Below, piece after piece: positions 41,981-51,090 of a stretch of DNA of 64,000 nt. The position numbers were made by a program, and so were the translations under genes. The notes under the pieces were generated by a model. That model was not told the origin of the DNA and did no database searches. It was given only the letters and a program-made list of their open reading frames with translations. Numbering within the stretch: position 1 is the first letter of the stretch; each line of letters opens with the position of its first letter. The DNA is from an uncultured Lachnospiraceae bacterium (GTDB lineage: Bacteria; Bacillota; Clostridia; Lachnospirales; Lachnospiraceae). Location: assembly GCA_947570615.1 (NCBI GenBank), contig CANOVJ010000014.1, positions 1 to 64,000 of the forward strand, in the 5' to 3' direction.

Positions 41981-42004
41981 CGTTTCCATTGTATAATGGA
42001 AACG
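41981..42004 (+). promoter_or_regulatory. Palindrome overlapping the pyrG -10 box and start site
   Basis: CGTTTCCATT-gtat-AATGGAAACG: two perfect 10-bp arms centred on a TATAAT (41992-41997). No good -35 hexamer is present. A protein bound here would cover the core promoter, or the second arm could fold only in part of the transcript. The pyrG start follows 29 bp later with TTGGAGGGTG as ribosome site. Confidence 0.65.
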
Positions 42005-42032
42005 ATTTGTTTCACAATTTGGAGGGTGTATT

Positions 42033-43643
42033 ATGGCAGTAAAATACGTATTTGTAACAGGCGGCGTGGTTTCCGGCCTGGGCAAGGGAATCACGGCAGC
42101 TTCCCTGGGAAGACTGTTGAAAGCCAGGGGGTATAAAGTCACCATGCAGAAATTTGACCCCTATATCAATATTGATCCGGGAACCATGAATCCCATTCAG
42201 CACGGCGAGGTTTTCGTCACGGAGGATGGAACGGAGACCGATCTGGATCTGGGACATTATGAGCGTTTTATCGACGAAAACCTGGACAAGAATTCCAACG
42301 TGACCACAGGCAAGATCTACTGGTCCGTGCTCCAGAAGGAACGCCGGGGAGATTACGGCGGCGGGACGGTTCAGGTGATCCCTCATATCACCAATGAGAT
42401 CAAAAGCCGTTTTTACCGCAACTTTACCGACGAGGAGACCCGAATCGCCATCATCGAGGTGGGCGGCACCGTGGGCGACATCGAAAGCCAGCCCTTCCTG
42501 GAATCCATCCGGCAGTTCCAGCACGAGGTGGGGCATGATAACGCCATCCTGATCCATGTTACCCTGATTCCCTATCTGAAGGCATCCCAGGAGATGAAGA
42601 CCAAGCCTACCCAGGCCAGCGTCAAGGAGCTGCAGGGTATGGGTATCCAGCCTGATATTATCGTCTGCCGCAGCGAGCATCCCCTGAATCAGAGCATCAA
42701 GGATAAGATCGCTCTCTTCTGTAATGTGCCCAACAATCATGTTCTCCAGAATCTGGATGTAGAATATTTATACGAGGCGCCCCTGGCCATGGAAAACGAG
42801 CATCTGGCCCAGGTGGCCTGCGAGTGTCTGAAGCTGAACTGTCCGGAGCCCGATCTCACCGACTGGCGGGCCATGGTGGAGTCCCTGCGGACCCCCGCAG
42901 GGGAGGTGAACATCGCCATCGTGGGCAAATATGTCCAGCTTCACGACGCCTATATCAGCGTTGTGGAGGCGCTCAAGCACGGGGGCATTTCCAACCTTGT
43001 CACCGTCAATATTAAGTGGATCAACTCCGAAAATGTGACGGACGAAACCGCCGACGCGCTTCTTAAGGGTGTGGACGGCATTCTCGTACCCGGAGGCTTC
43101 GGCCCCAGGGGAATCGAGGGGAAGATCTGCGCCATCTCCTATGCCAGAACCCACAGGATCCCGTTCCTTGGACTCTGCCTGGGAATGCAGCTCTCCATCG
43201 TGGAGTTCGCCCGCAATGTGGTGGGCTATAACGACGCCCACAGCATTGAGCTCGATCCCTCCACCACGCATCCCGTCATCGCCCTCATGCCTGACCAGAA
43301 CGGTGTGGAGGATATCGGCGGGACCCTGCGGCTGGGATCATATCCCTGCGTACTGGACAGGTCCTCCAGGGCCTATGCCCTTTATGGGGAGGAAACCATC
43401 CACGAGCGCCACAGACACCGCTACGAGGTCAACAACGACTTCCGCACCGCCCTGACCGAGCACGGCATGAAGCTCTCCGGCCTCTCCCCCGACGGAAGGA
43501 TCGTTGAGATGTGCGAGCTGCCGGAGCATCCCTTTTTCCTGGCCACTCAGGGCCACCCGGAATTGAAGTCAAGGCCCAACAGGCCCCATCCTCTCTTCAG
43601 AGGCTTTGTGGCTGCCGCCGTGGAACACCAGGGCAGAGGATAA
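42033..43643 (+). CDS. pyrG: CTP synthase
   Basis: 536 residues. Makes CTP from UTP, ATP and glutamine. N-terminal amidoligase: [48 protein letters not shown] segment near residue 140. C-terminal class-I glutamine amidotransferase: [20 protein letters not shown], nucleophile Cys in [19 protein letters not shown] near 380, and the His/Glu pair in [15 protein letters not shown] near 510. Complete and typical in length. Monocistronic between the ftsH promoter and a strong bidirectional terminator. Confidence 0.97.
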   Translation: MAVKYVFVTGGVVSGLGKGITAASLGRLLKARGYKVTMQKFDPYINIDPGTMNPIQHGEVFVTEDGTETDLDLGHYERFIDENLDKNSNVTTGKIYWSVLQKERRGDYGGGTVQVIPHITNEIKSRFYRNFTDEETRIAIIEVGGTVGDIESQPFLESIRQFQHEVGHDNAILIHVTLIPYLKASQEMKTKPTQASVKELQGMGIQPDIIVCRSEHPLNQSIKDKIALFCNVPNNHVLQNLDVEYLYEAPLAMENEHLAQVACECLKLNCPEPDLTDWRAMVESLRTPAGEVNIAIVGKYVQLHDAYISVVEALKHGGISNLVTVNIKWINSENVTDETADALLKGVDGILVPGGFGPRGIEGKICAISYARTHRIPFLGLCLGMQLSIVEFARNVVGYNDAHSIELDPSTTHPVIALMPDQNGVEDIGGTLRLGSYPCVLDRSSRAYALYGEETIHERHRHRYEVNNDFRTALTEHGMKLSGLSPDGRIVEMCELPEHPFFLATQGHPELKSRPNRPHPLFRGFVAAAVEHQGRG

Positions 43644-43690
43644 GGCCGGTGTCAGTCGAGCCGGCCGGTTTATTGAATGAAGACGGATAA

Positions 43691-43735
43691 AGAGGGCCGC
43701 ATCCGGTGATTCCCATCACAGATGCGGCCCTTTTT
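43691..43735. terminator. Bidirectional terminator between pyrG and the flagellin gene
   Basis: GGGCCGCATC (43694) pairs with GATGCGGCCC (43721-43730) followed by TTTTTCTG on the plus strand; the minus strand also runs into TCTTT. It can end both converging transcripts. Confidence 0.88.
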
Positions 43736-43804
43736 CTGTCTGTCATATCTGTCCCGCGGACGCCTGCGTCTTTCTTCAGAAATCAGCGGGCATGGAGCGG
43801 CTTA

Positions 43805-44566
43805 TCAGTGGAACAGTCTTGTAACCAGCGACTCCTGGTCCATCTGCTTTCTCAGCATCAGGTTCCTGTACTGGCCAAGAAGCTCCTCTTTCTTTTTCTC
43901 CGAGATCGCCTTCGGCATATCCAGATCCTCCAGACGGCTTCTGGAGCTTAACTGCTCCAGAGATGCGGACGTATTATAGGTGTAAGCATACTCCAGACGG
44001 TTGGTGGACGCGCCAATACTGCTTCTCTGGCTGGCCACCTTATCCATCGCCCGGTCAATGGCATCCAGGCTGAAATTTCCGCTGGTCACATCCAGATCCG
44101 CTATCCCCAGGGATTCCAGAGTGGCGTTTGCCATCTTAATTTCCATACCGCTTCCGTCGGGATTGATGGCCAGATTCATATCCGCCATGCTTCCGTCCAG
44201 GAGCTTCTGTTCATTCAGCGTGGTGTTTTTCGCCTGCTGCTGAATGCCTTCCTTGAGCTGGTCGATCTCCGCCTGATAGGTCTCTCTGTCAGAAGCAGAG
44301 TTTAACCCGTTCATGGATTTCAACCCCAGCTCGCGGATCCTCTGCAGATAATCCATGATGCCATCCAGCGCGCCGTCGGCCACATTCATGGCTCCGATCC
44401 CGTCGCTGGCATTCCCCGCAGCCACACTCAGCCCGTTCTCCTGCCTTTTAAGCTTCTGGCCAATGGCAAGACCCGCCGCGTCGTCCGCCGCCGTGTTGAT
44501 CCTTTTCCCACTTGCTATGTGAGAATAAGACCGGTAAAGCCCGCTGCCTATTGTCATAGAGCTCAT
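43805..44566 (-). CDS. Miniature flagellin-like protein
   Basis: 253 residues. The N-terminal D1 signature HIASGKRINTAADDAAGLAI and ASDGIGAMNVADGALDGIMD are clear, and a C-terminal flagellin domain is present (VASQRSSIGASTNRLEYAYT). It begins only about 15 residues before the SGKRI motif, so most of the D0 helix is missing, and the usual C-terminal LaQAN...vL.LL end is replaced by a charged helix (ISEKKKEELLGQYRNLMLRK). No D2/D3 domain. The start at 44566 has AAAGGAGGT 7-8 nt upstream. Could be a minor filament or a non-polymerising relative. Confidence 0.82.
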   Translation of the reverse strand: MSSMTIGSGLYRSYSHIASGKRINTAADDAAGLAIGQKLKRQENGLSVAAGNASDGIGAMNVADGALDGIMDYLQRIRELGLKSMNGLNSASDRETYQAEIDQLKEGIQQQAKNTTLNEQKLLDGSMADMNLAINPDGSGMEIKMANATLESLGIADLDVTSGNFSLDAIDRAMDKVASQRSSIGASTNRLEYAYTYNTSASLEQLSSRSRLEDLDMPKAISEKKKEELLGQYRNLMLRKQMDQESLVTRLFH

Positions 44567-44608
44567 CTCCATACCTCCTTTCTTACAGAATACAGTCTCT
44601 TCCCTCTC

Positions 44609-44637
44609 ATTATAAATCCTGTTCCGAAATCCGGCAA
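44609..44637 (-). promoter_or_regulatory. SigA-type promoter of the flagellin-like gene
   Basis: TTGCCG, 17-nt spacer, TATAAT on the minus strand, ending about 43 bp before the start. No SigD-type (TAAA / GCCGATAT) promoter is seen, unusual for a flagellin gene. Confidence 0.6.
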
Positions 44638-44650
44638 GAGCATCCTTCTC

Positions 44651-46315
44651 TTATTGATGGATCACGTCCCTGAATCCCTCCTCCAGGGTCTGTCCTCTGA
44701 AAATGTCCTCCGCCTTCACCGGCGACGCGGGAAAATCCGCATAGCCCGTGCGATCCCCCTGGGCGGGATAATAAAAGGTATAACCGTGCAGATCATAGGA
44801 AATGGTCTCAAAGCTTTCATAATCCTTCTGACGGATCAGATAATCCGCGCTCATCCCCCTGCCCGTCTCCGCGCCGAAGACGCTCAGCTTGTACACGGCC
44901 GCCGCCGTCAGTATAATATAATATAATCTGAACCGGTCAAGGTGCGGACTGATCACCAGATACAGGTTCCCCCAGACGAGCGCCGGGACCAGCCAGAGAA
45001 ACACACATCCGTACCGTACCAGCGGGGCGCTGAGCAGCCAGAAGAGAAAACAGACCGCCACGACCCCCTCCACAAACAGAAAATCCGCCATCTCCCGCTT
45101 TTTTCTGAGCACGGCATAAAGGATGAGAAGCCCCAGAACCAGCAGCCCGCCCAGCGCCAGCGCCAGAAACGCCTGATCCGTACCGTCCAGCGAGCGGGCC
45201 CACTCAGGCAGCCAGCTCCCCACGGGCTCCGCATATCTTTCCACATCGCTGTAGCCCCTGCCCCACACCTGGATTTCCCGGGCGTCATAGTCCGCCACGT
45301 TTTTGGGGATTTTAAAGTCGCAGGAGAACAGATCAATGGAGGTGAAGGGATAGATCAGCCAGCCGGAGAGAATCACATTTCTCACAAAAAAGGGGAGCGC
45401 CGCCACAAACCCAAGCCCCAGAAAAAGCGCCGTCTGCCTTCTGCGCTTTTCCTTTATCATCATCGCCGCAGGCTTCAGCACCAGAAGCAGAATCAGCGCG
45501 CCCGAGAGCTTCACCGTGAGCACCACCACCGCCAGCACACACAGCAGGGCATAGGGATGATAATCCCGCTCCGCCCTCTCGGCCAGCTCCAGCCAGCGGA
45601 TCACGATGAAAAAAACCAGAAGCACCATAAAATAATCGGAGGCCGGTGATACCATCTCGTCAAAGATATTGAGCAGATAATAGATTCCCATGATCCTTGC
45701 AAAATCGGAGAGCAGCGGCCTTCTGACTCTCGCCCTGCTCACCGCCTCCCCGCAGACCAGCGCCAGAAGAAAGCAAAGAAAGCCCGCGCAGACATGATAA
45801 GACTGCCCGCCCAGAAACGCCATGCCATACAGGGCGGTGAGCGCAAAGGCCGCGCTGTTATAGGCCAGCCTGCTGTGCAGATTACCAAGGCCGGGCACCA
45901 CCCCGAACTCCTCGATCCAGCGGATGCTCTGGGCGTGATAAAGCCCTGTGTCATAATGAATCAGCCCCCCGGCGCTTCCGTACGCAAACAGCGCCAGGAG
46001 CGCCAGGATCCCCGCCGCTCTCCAGGGAGTGACCGTGAGCCTGAAGGTGTGGAGATTTCCCGCCATCTCCCGTCCAAAGCGCAGGATCCCGAGCAGGCAC
46101 AGAAGCAGAAGAAGCGCGTTGGCCCACAGCCCCACCTTCCCGAAAATACTGAAAAACTGTGCGTAAACCGTCGCAAACCCAAGCCCCGCCCAGAGACAGT
46201 CGATCTCCTTCATGCAGGAAGGGATTTTCCCGCCGGAAATCATCCGGATCAGGGAAAATCCCACAATATAACAGGTAAAAATCATATACATCCAGATCAA
46301 CAAAACTGAAAGCAT
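44651..46315 (-). CDS. Polytopic GT-C-like membrane protein (LIC_10190-like)
   Basis: 554 residues, about 12-13 membrane helices followed by a soluble tail of about 75 residues. A first loop carries GGLIHYDTGLYHAQSIRWIE with FGVVPGLGNLHSRLAYNSAA, reminiscent of the catalytic loop Asp of polyisoprenyl-phosphate-dependent glycosyltransferases (PMT/ArnT fold). I recall this pattern in the LIC_10190 family, unverified. It lies 78 bp after gmd and before the flagellin-like gene, suggesting transfer of a GDP-mannose-derived sugar to a surface polymer or protein. Substrate unproven. Confidence 0.75.
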   Translation of the reverse strand: MLSVLLIWMYMIFTCYIVGFSLIRMISGGKIPSCMKEIDCLWAGLGFATVYAQFFSIFGKVGLWANALLLLLCLLGILRFGREMAGNLHTFRLTVTPWRAAGILALLALFAYGSAGGLIHYDTGLYHAQSIRWIEEFGVVPGLGNLHSRLAYNSAAFALTALYGMAFLGGQSYHVCAGFLCFLLALVCGEAVSRARVRRPLLSDFARIMGIYYLLNIFDEMVSPASDYFMVLLVFFIVIRWLELAERAERDYHPYALLCVLAVVVLTVKLSGALILLLVLKPAAMMIKEKRRRQTALFLGLGFVAALPFFVRNVILSGWLIYPFTSIDLFSCDFKIPKNVADYDAREIQVWGRGYSDVERYAEPVGSWLPEWARSLDGTDQAFLALALGGLLVLGLLILYAVLRKKREMADFLFVEGVVAVCFLFWLLSAPLVRYGCVFLWLVPALVWGNLYLVISPHLDRFRLYYIILTAAAVYKLSVFGAETGRGMSADYLIRQKDYESFETISYDLHGYTFYYPAQGDRTGYADFPASPVKAEDIFRGQTLEEGFRDVIHQ

Positions 46316-46393
46316 CGCTTCACCCTCACCTGGTTTTTACAAAGACGGCGAAAGCTGCGCCTCCCCTCACCAGACAGCCCCGCCGCTCCTTTT

Positions 46394-47464
46394 TTAGTTT
46401 TCTCTGCTCTGTGCGTATTCCTTACAGCTCATACCCGCTATTTCCTTCAGATCGGCGTCCATCATCATGGTCACCAGCCCTCTGAAATCAACTTTTCGTT
46501 TCCAGCCCAGCGCCTTTTCCGCCTTAGCCGGATTGCCCCAGAGAAATTCTACCTCTGCGGGACGGTAATATTCGGGATTGACATCCACCAGAAGCTTTCC
46601 GGTCTGTGCGTCATATCCCTTCTCATCGATACCGATTCCTTCCCATCTCACTGTGATGCCCAGCTCCTTAAAGGCCGCCTCCACAAATTCCCGCACCGTG
46701 TGGGTCTCGTTGGTGGCCAGCACATAGTCGTCCGGCTTATCCTGCTGGAGCATTCTCCACATCCCCTCCACATAGTCTCCGGCAAAGCCCCAGTCCCGCC
46801 TGGCGTTCATGTTCCCCAGGGAGAGCTTCTCCTGCTTCCCCGCAATGATATTCGCGATGGCCAGAGTGATCTTACGGGTCACAAAGTTTTCTCCCCGCCT
46901 GGGGGATTCATGGTTAAAGAGAATCCCGTTGCAGGCGAATATGTTGTAGGATTCCCGGTAGTTGACCGTGATCCAGTAGGAGTAGAGCTTGGCCGCCCCG
47001 TAAGGGCTCTTGGGATAAAAGGGGGTGGACTCGCTCTGGGGCGCCGTCTCCGGAAGCCCGCCAAAGAGCTCCGATGTGGACGCCTGGTAGTATCTGCTGT
47101 TTCCGCCGTTTACCCGGATGGCCTCGAGAAGCTTGATGGTGCTCACCCCTGTGGCCTCCGCAGTGTACTCCGGTACCTCGAAGGATACGCCCACGTGAGA
47201 CTGGGCCGCCAGATTATAAACCTCCGTGGGACGGATCTCCGCAATCAGACGCATCAGATTGCTGGAATCCGTCGTGTCCGCAAAATGAAGAAAAAATTTG
47301 ATTTTGTTATAGTTTGATCTGAGAATATGATCGATCCGTGAGGTATTGCTGATACTGTGCCTCCTGATCAGGCCGTGTACCTCATACCCTCTGCCCAGCA
47401 GAAACTCCGCCAGATAGGAACCGTCCTGTCCCGTAATTCCTGTGATTAACGCTATCTTCTGCAT
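46394..47464 (-). CDS. gmd: GDP-mannose 4,6-dehydratase
   Basis: 356 residues. Extended SDR enzyme converting GDP-mannose to GDP-4-keto-6-deoxymannose, the precursor of fucose, rhamnose and perosamine-type sugars. Motifs: NAD-binding [60 protein letters not shown] (catalytic Thr/Ser and Glu), [20 protein letters not shown] (YxxxK), and the Gmd-specific [19 protein letters not shown]. No reductase or epimerase gene is adjacent, so the final sugar is unknown. Confidence 0.96.
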   Translation of the reverse strand: MQKIALITGITGQDGSYLAEFLLGRGYEVHGLIRRHSISNTSRIDHILRSNYNKIKFFLHFADTTDSSNLMRLIAEIRPTEVYNLAAQSHVGVSFEVPEYTAEATGVSTIKLLEAIRVNGGNSRYYQASTSELFGGLPETAPQSESTPFYPKSPYGAAKLYSYWITVNYRESYNIFACNGILFNHESPRRGENFVTRKITLAIANIIAGKQEKLSLGNMNARRDWGFAGDYVEGMWRMLQQDKPDDYVLATNETHTVREFVEAAFKELGITVRWEGIGIDEKGYDAQTGKLLVDVNPEYYRPAEVEFLWGNPAKAEKALGWKRKVDFRGLVTMMMDADLKEIAGMSCKEYAQSREN

Positions 47465-47509
47465 AAAAAATCCTGCCTTTCCCTTATTTGTGTACGGCTG
47501 TCGGACGCC

Positions 47510-47965
47510 TTAAATGTTTCCCACCATCAGCGCGATCAGGGCTCCCAGGATCGCCCCCATCAGAACCTGCAACGGGGTATGTCCCACAAATTCCTTCAGC
47601 TTTTCCTCCGCGCTGATCTGGTTGCCCATATTGATGAAAATCTCCAGCATTTCATTTAAAACGCGTCCCTGTTTTCCGGTTTCTCTGCGCACCCCCATGG
47701 CGTCATACATGACAATGATGGCCAGCATCACCGATATGGCGAACTCAAAGCTTCCGCCGCCATATTTTATCCCCGAGGATGTGGCCAGCGCACAGACCGT
47801 GGCCGAATGAGAGCTGGGCATCCCGCCGCTTCCCACCATTCGCTCCGCCACAAAGCGCTTTGAGATGATCATATGGATCAGGGTCTTGAGCACCTGCGCT
47901 ACAAACCATCCCAAAATTGCCGCAATAAAAATCTGATTGTGAAGTAACTCCCTGATAAAATCCAT
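47510..47965 (-). CDS. YuiD/DUF212-family divergent PAP2-like membrane protein
   Basis: 151 residues. Helices at about 8-28, 70-90 and 130-150, with MVGSGGMPSSHSATVCALAT, a PAP2-like phosphatase motif (PSSHS), and YDAMGVRRETGKQGRVLNEM. The family is widespread in Firmicutes and algae; the motif suggests lipid phosphate or polyprenyl pyrophosphate binding, but activity is not established. GGGAGAGG precedes the ATG. It lies 45 bp before gmd. Confidence 0.9.
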   Translation of the reverse strand: MDFIRELLHNQIFIAAILGWFVAQVLKTLIHMIISKRFVAERMVGSGGMPSSHSATVCALATSSGIKYGGGSFEFAISVMLAIIVMYDAMGVRRETGKQGRVLNEMLEIFINMGNQISAEEKLKEFVGHTPLQVLMGAILGALIALMVGNI

Positions 47966-48111
47966 ATCCTCTCCCGCCCCGTGTTTTCATATCGTACTTA
48001 TTTTACCCTCTCTTTCCAATTTAAACAAGTCATTTCCGCACAGATAGCAATGTTCCCCCTTTCCGTAATAATTTCTTAATATTTTTGTATAACATTTTAC
48101 ATATTTTTCTA

Positions 48112-48140
48112 GTGACTGCCGATTTTTGATATGCTATAAT
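48112..48140 (+). promoter_or_regulatory. SigA promoter of the YerB-like lipoprotein gene
   Basis: GTGACT, 17-nt spacer, TATAAT; about 78 bp before the start. The rest of 47966-48218 is AT-rich and holds nothing else recognisable. Confidence 0.6.
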
Positions 48141-48218
48141 AAATACCGTGTGATTTTCTACCAGTCCACTGTAAACGATATTTACAATAAATAACGAATT
48201 TGAAAGCGAGGAAAAAGG

Positions 48219-49376
48219 ATGAAAAGATTACAGGTTTTTCTTCTTGCAGCCTTATCTTCATCCCTCTTGTTATCCGGCTGTGGCAAGGAGACCGAGGAGG
48301 TCATCCAGCCTGTTGTTGAACCCATTGTTGAGGCTCAGCCTACGGCGCAGCCGGAAGAGAGCACGGATGAAGGGGAAGCGGAAACAGAGGATCCCGATGC
48401 GCCCCCTGAGGAGGGCATGGTTCGAAGCAGGATCACCAACGAATGGGTGAGCGAACAGACCGATAAAACGCGCCCCATCGCAGTCATGATTCCCAACACC
48501 AAAACCGCCAGTCATTATGGGCTTTCGCAGGCTTCTGTCCTCTATGAATGCAATGTAGAGTCCAGCATTACCAGACTGATGGCCGTCTTTGACGACTGGA
48601 GCAGCTTTGAAAAGCTGGGAAACATCCGAAGCAGCCGTGATTATTACATCTACTGGGCTTTTGAATGGGACGCCCTCTATATTCACTTTGGCGGCCCCTT
48701 CTACATAGACGATCTTGTGGGCAGGACCGATACCCAGAATGTAAACTGTATCAATTACGCCAATGCCTCCTACAGGGACACCGCCAAAGACTCCACGGAC
48801 AACGCCTTCACCAGCACCGCTCATCTGAAGGACGCCATCAGCCATTACGGTTATCCCCTTGAGTACAGGGACGGATACGCGGATGAGCAGCATTATCTCT
48901 TCGCCCCGGACAGCAGCCCCAACACGCTGGAGCAGTATGATAATGCGATTACAGCGGGAACCATTGATATGTCACCCGCCTACCCTGTCACGAATTCTTA
49001 TTTCAAGTATAATGAGGAAACCGGCTTATACGACAGATACCAGCACCTGTCCGGCACCAGCGACGGTCCGCACATCGACCTGGCGAACAACGAGCAGCTT
49101 TCCTTTAAGAATCTGCTGATCCAGAATACCTATTATGAGGTGAGGGATCAGAAGGGATATCTCTCCTTCCAGTGTCATGATACCACCAGAGACGGATGGT
49201 TTTTCACCAACGGAAAGGGAATCCACGTTACCTGGGAGAAAACGTCGGATTACGGCGCTACCAGATATTTCGACGACAACGGAAGCGAAATCAAGCTGAA
49301 CACCGGCAAGACCATGGTCTGTATCGTGGAGGACGGCGACACCTTCATGGTAGACGGACAGGCAATCGGAAAGTAA
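48219..49376 (+). CDS. YerB-like lipoprotein, DUF3048
   Basis: 385 residues. Lipoprotein signal (LLAALSSSLLLSGCG, Cys near residue 21), an acidic Pro/Glu linker to about residue 70, then the DUF3048 domain: RPIAVMIPNTKTASHYGLSQ, ASVLYECNVESSITRLMAVF, KLGNIRSSRDYYIYWAFEWD. The C-terminal DUF3048_C part has FTNGKGIHVTWEKTSDYGAT. Extracytoplasmic and of unknown role, though widespread in endospore-forming Firmicutes. Monocistronic between its own promoter and a shared terminator with ptsH. GAGGAAAAAGG is the ribosome site. Confidence 0.93.
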   Translation: MKRLQVFLLAALSSSLLLSGCGKETEEVIQPVVEPIVEAQPTAQPEESTDEGEAETEDPDAPPEEGMVRSRITNEWVSEQTDKTRPIAVMIPNTKTASHYGLSQASVLYECNVESSITRLMAVFDDWSSFEKLGNIRSSRDYYIYWAFEWDALYIHFGGPFYIDDLVGRTDTQNVNCINYANASYRDTAKDSTDNAFTSTAHLKDAISHYGYPLEYRDGYADEQHYLFAPDSSPNTLEQYDNAITAGTIDMSPAYPVTNSYFKYNEETGLYDRYQHLSGTSDGPHIDLANNEQLSFKNLLIQNTYYEVRDQKGYLSFQCHDTTRDGWFFTNGKGIHVTWEKTSDYGATRYFDDNGSEIKLNTGKTMVCIVEDGDTFMVDGQAIGK

Positions 49377-49395
49377 GCGCACTGAGAATCAGGAT

Positions 49396-49435
49396 AAAAT
49401 ATGGGATGGCTCTTTTAGGAGCCATCCCATATTTT
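49396..49435. terminator. Bidirectional terminator between yerB-like gene and ptsH
   Basis: A 17-bp perfect stem (AAAATATGGGATGGCTC with its complement) around TTTTAG gives an A-run before and T-run after on both strands. It overlaps the last bases of ptsH. Confidence 0.9.
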
Positions 49436-49697
49436 ATTCGCCCAATCCGTTTTCGATCGCTCTGATCAACGTCTCCAGCGCCTTCGCCTCATCTTCCCCG
49501 TCGCAGATAATCTCGATCTCATCACCGCTTTTTACACAGGCGCCCAAAACGCTCAGCACACTCTTGGCATTTGCAGTATTCCCTCTGAACGTAAAGGTGA
49601 TCAGCGATTTAAACTGCATTGCTTCTTTACACAGGATACCGGCCGGCCTTAAATGAAGGCCCGTTGGGTTCTTGATAACCACTTTCTGGCTTACCAT
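49434..49697 (-). CDS. ptsH: Phosphocarrier protein HPr
   Basis: 87 residues with the active-site His15 (PTGLHLRPAGIL) and the regulatory Ser46 (NAKSVLSVLGACV). It relays phosphate from enzyme I to PTS permeases and, when phosphorylated at Ser46 by HPr kinase, serves catabolite repression. GDEIEIICDGEDEAKALETL is the conserved C-terminal part. No ptsI is next to it; instead it lies 43 bp after glmM at the end of the cdaA-cdaR-glmM operon. The pair with the Crh-like protein at 32506 gives this genome at least two HPr-fold proteins. Confidence 0.95.
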   Translation of the reverse strand: MVSQKVVIKNPTGLHLRPAGILCKEAMQFKSLITFTFRGNTANAKSVLSVLGACVKSGDEIEIICDGEDEAKALETLIRAIENGLGE

Positions 49698-49740
49698 TCC
49701 ATATCCCTCCTATCCTTATCCGCCAGGCTGGCGTATATTT

Positions 49741-51090
49741 TTAAAGCATTATATTCTGGATCAGCTCTGCCAGCTTTCTTGCGTCGTTTTCTATCATCTG
49801 CTGGTCCTTCCCTTCGATCATCACACGCACAAGGGGCTCCGTACCGGAGGGACGGATGAGCACTCTCCCCTCTCCCGCAAATTTGTCGGTGAGCCTGCGG
49901 ATCGCCTCCTCGATCTCAGGATATTCCATGTATTTTTCTTTTTTGTGGTTGGGAACCCTGGCATTCACCAGCGCCTGAGGCAGCACTTCCATGATGGAGG
50001 CCAGCTCGGAAAGCTTCTTTCCGGTTTCCGCCATCACCTGCAGAAGATGCAGCGCGCTGAGCAGCCCGTCCCCGGTGGTGTTTTCCTTCAGAAAAATAAT
50101 ATGTCCTGACTGCTCTCCTCCGAGACTTGCCCCGATTTCCTTCATCCGCTCGAGAACATAGCGATCCCCCACCTTCGTCTGTTCCATGTGGATCCCGTTC
50201 TCTTTTCCCATCAGGAAAAACCCCAGATTACTCATGACGGTCGCTACAATGGTATTATCCGTGAGCTCCCCTTTTTCCTTCATATGGTTTCCGATGATCG
50301 CCATGATCTGGTCGCCGTCGACCACCTTGCCCTTCTCGTCAACCGCCATCAGCCTGTCGGCGTCGCCGTCAAAGGCAAGACCGATATCGGCATTTTCGTA
50401 TACCACTCTGGCCTTCAGCTCCTCCATATGGGTGGAGCCACAGTTGGCGTTGATGTTGGTGCCGTCAGGCATATTGTGGATCGCCACCACATTTCCGCCC
50501 AGCTCTCTTAAGGCTTCCACGGAGGTATAGAAGGACGCCCCCTCCGCACAGTCCACCACAATTTTCAGTTTCGACAGATCCACATTTACAGAGCGGATGG
50601 AATGATTGATATATTCCTCTCTGGCATCCGTGCGGTACTTGATTTTCCCCACGTTGGGACCAATGGGAAACCGGATTCCGCTCATGCCGTTATTAATGAA
50701 CGCCTCGATCTCATCCTCCAGCGCGTCCGGCAACTTATAGCCCTCCCCGTCGAAAAATTTGATCCCGTTAAACTCTACCGGATTGTGAGAGGCCGAAATA
50801 ACCACCCCCGCATCCACCTTATATTTCCTGGTGAGGTAGGCCACCGCAGGGGTGGGAATCACTCCCACGTAGACCGCGTTGGCTCCCACGGAACAGATTC
50901 CCGCCATAAGGGCGTTGGCAAGCATATCTCCCGAAATTCTCGTGTCACACCCCACCATAATTGTGGGCCTGTGCATGTTTTCCCTGGTAAGTACATAAGC
51001 GCCCGCCTGCCCTAACTGCATGGCAAGCAAAGGCGTCAGCTCATCATTCGCCACTCCTCTTACGCCGTCTGTCCCGAATAATCTACTCAT
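49741..51090 (-). CDS. glmM: Phosphoglucosamine mutase
   Basis: 449 residues. Interconverts GlcN-6-P and GlcN-1-P on the path to UDP-GlcNAc. N-terminal LFGTDGVRGVANDELTP, active phosphoserine in VVISASHNPVEFNGIKFF near residue 100, metal-binding GLAFDGDADRLMAVDEKG near 240, sugar-binding GGEQSGHIIF near 325, and phosphate-binding RPSGTEPLVRVMIEG near the end. Start overlaps the end of cdaR by 8 bp. GlmM and the c-di-AMP cyclase are known to interact in Firmicutes, matching the operon. Confidence 0.97.
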   Translation of the reverse strand: MSRLFGTDGVRGVANDELTPLLAMQLGQAGAYVLTRENMHRPTIMVGCDTRISGDMLANALMAGICSVGANAVYVGVIPTPAVAYLTRKYKVDAGVVISASHNPVEFNGIKFFDGEGYKLPDALEDEIEAFINNGMSGIRFPIGPNVGKIKYRTDAREEYINHSIRSVNVDLSKLKIVVDCAEGASFYTSVEALRELGGNVVAIHNMPDGTNINANCGSTHMEELKARVVYENADIGLAFDGDADRLMAVDEKGKVVDGDQIMAIIGNHMKEKGELTDNTIVATVMSNLGFFLMGKENGIHMEQTKVGDRYVLERMKEIGASLGGEQSGHIIFLKENTTGDGLLSALHLLQVMAETGKKLSELASIMEVLPQALVNARVPNHKKEKYMEYPEIEEAIRRLTDKFAGEGRVLIRPSGTEPLVRVMIEGKDQQMIENDARKLAELIQNIML

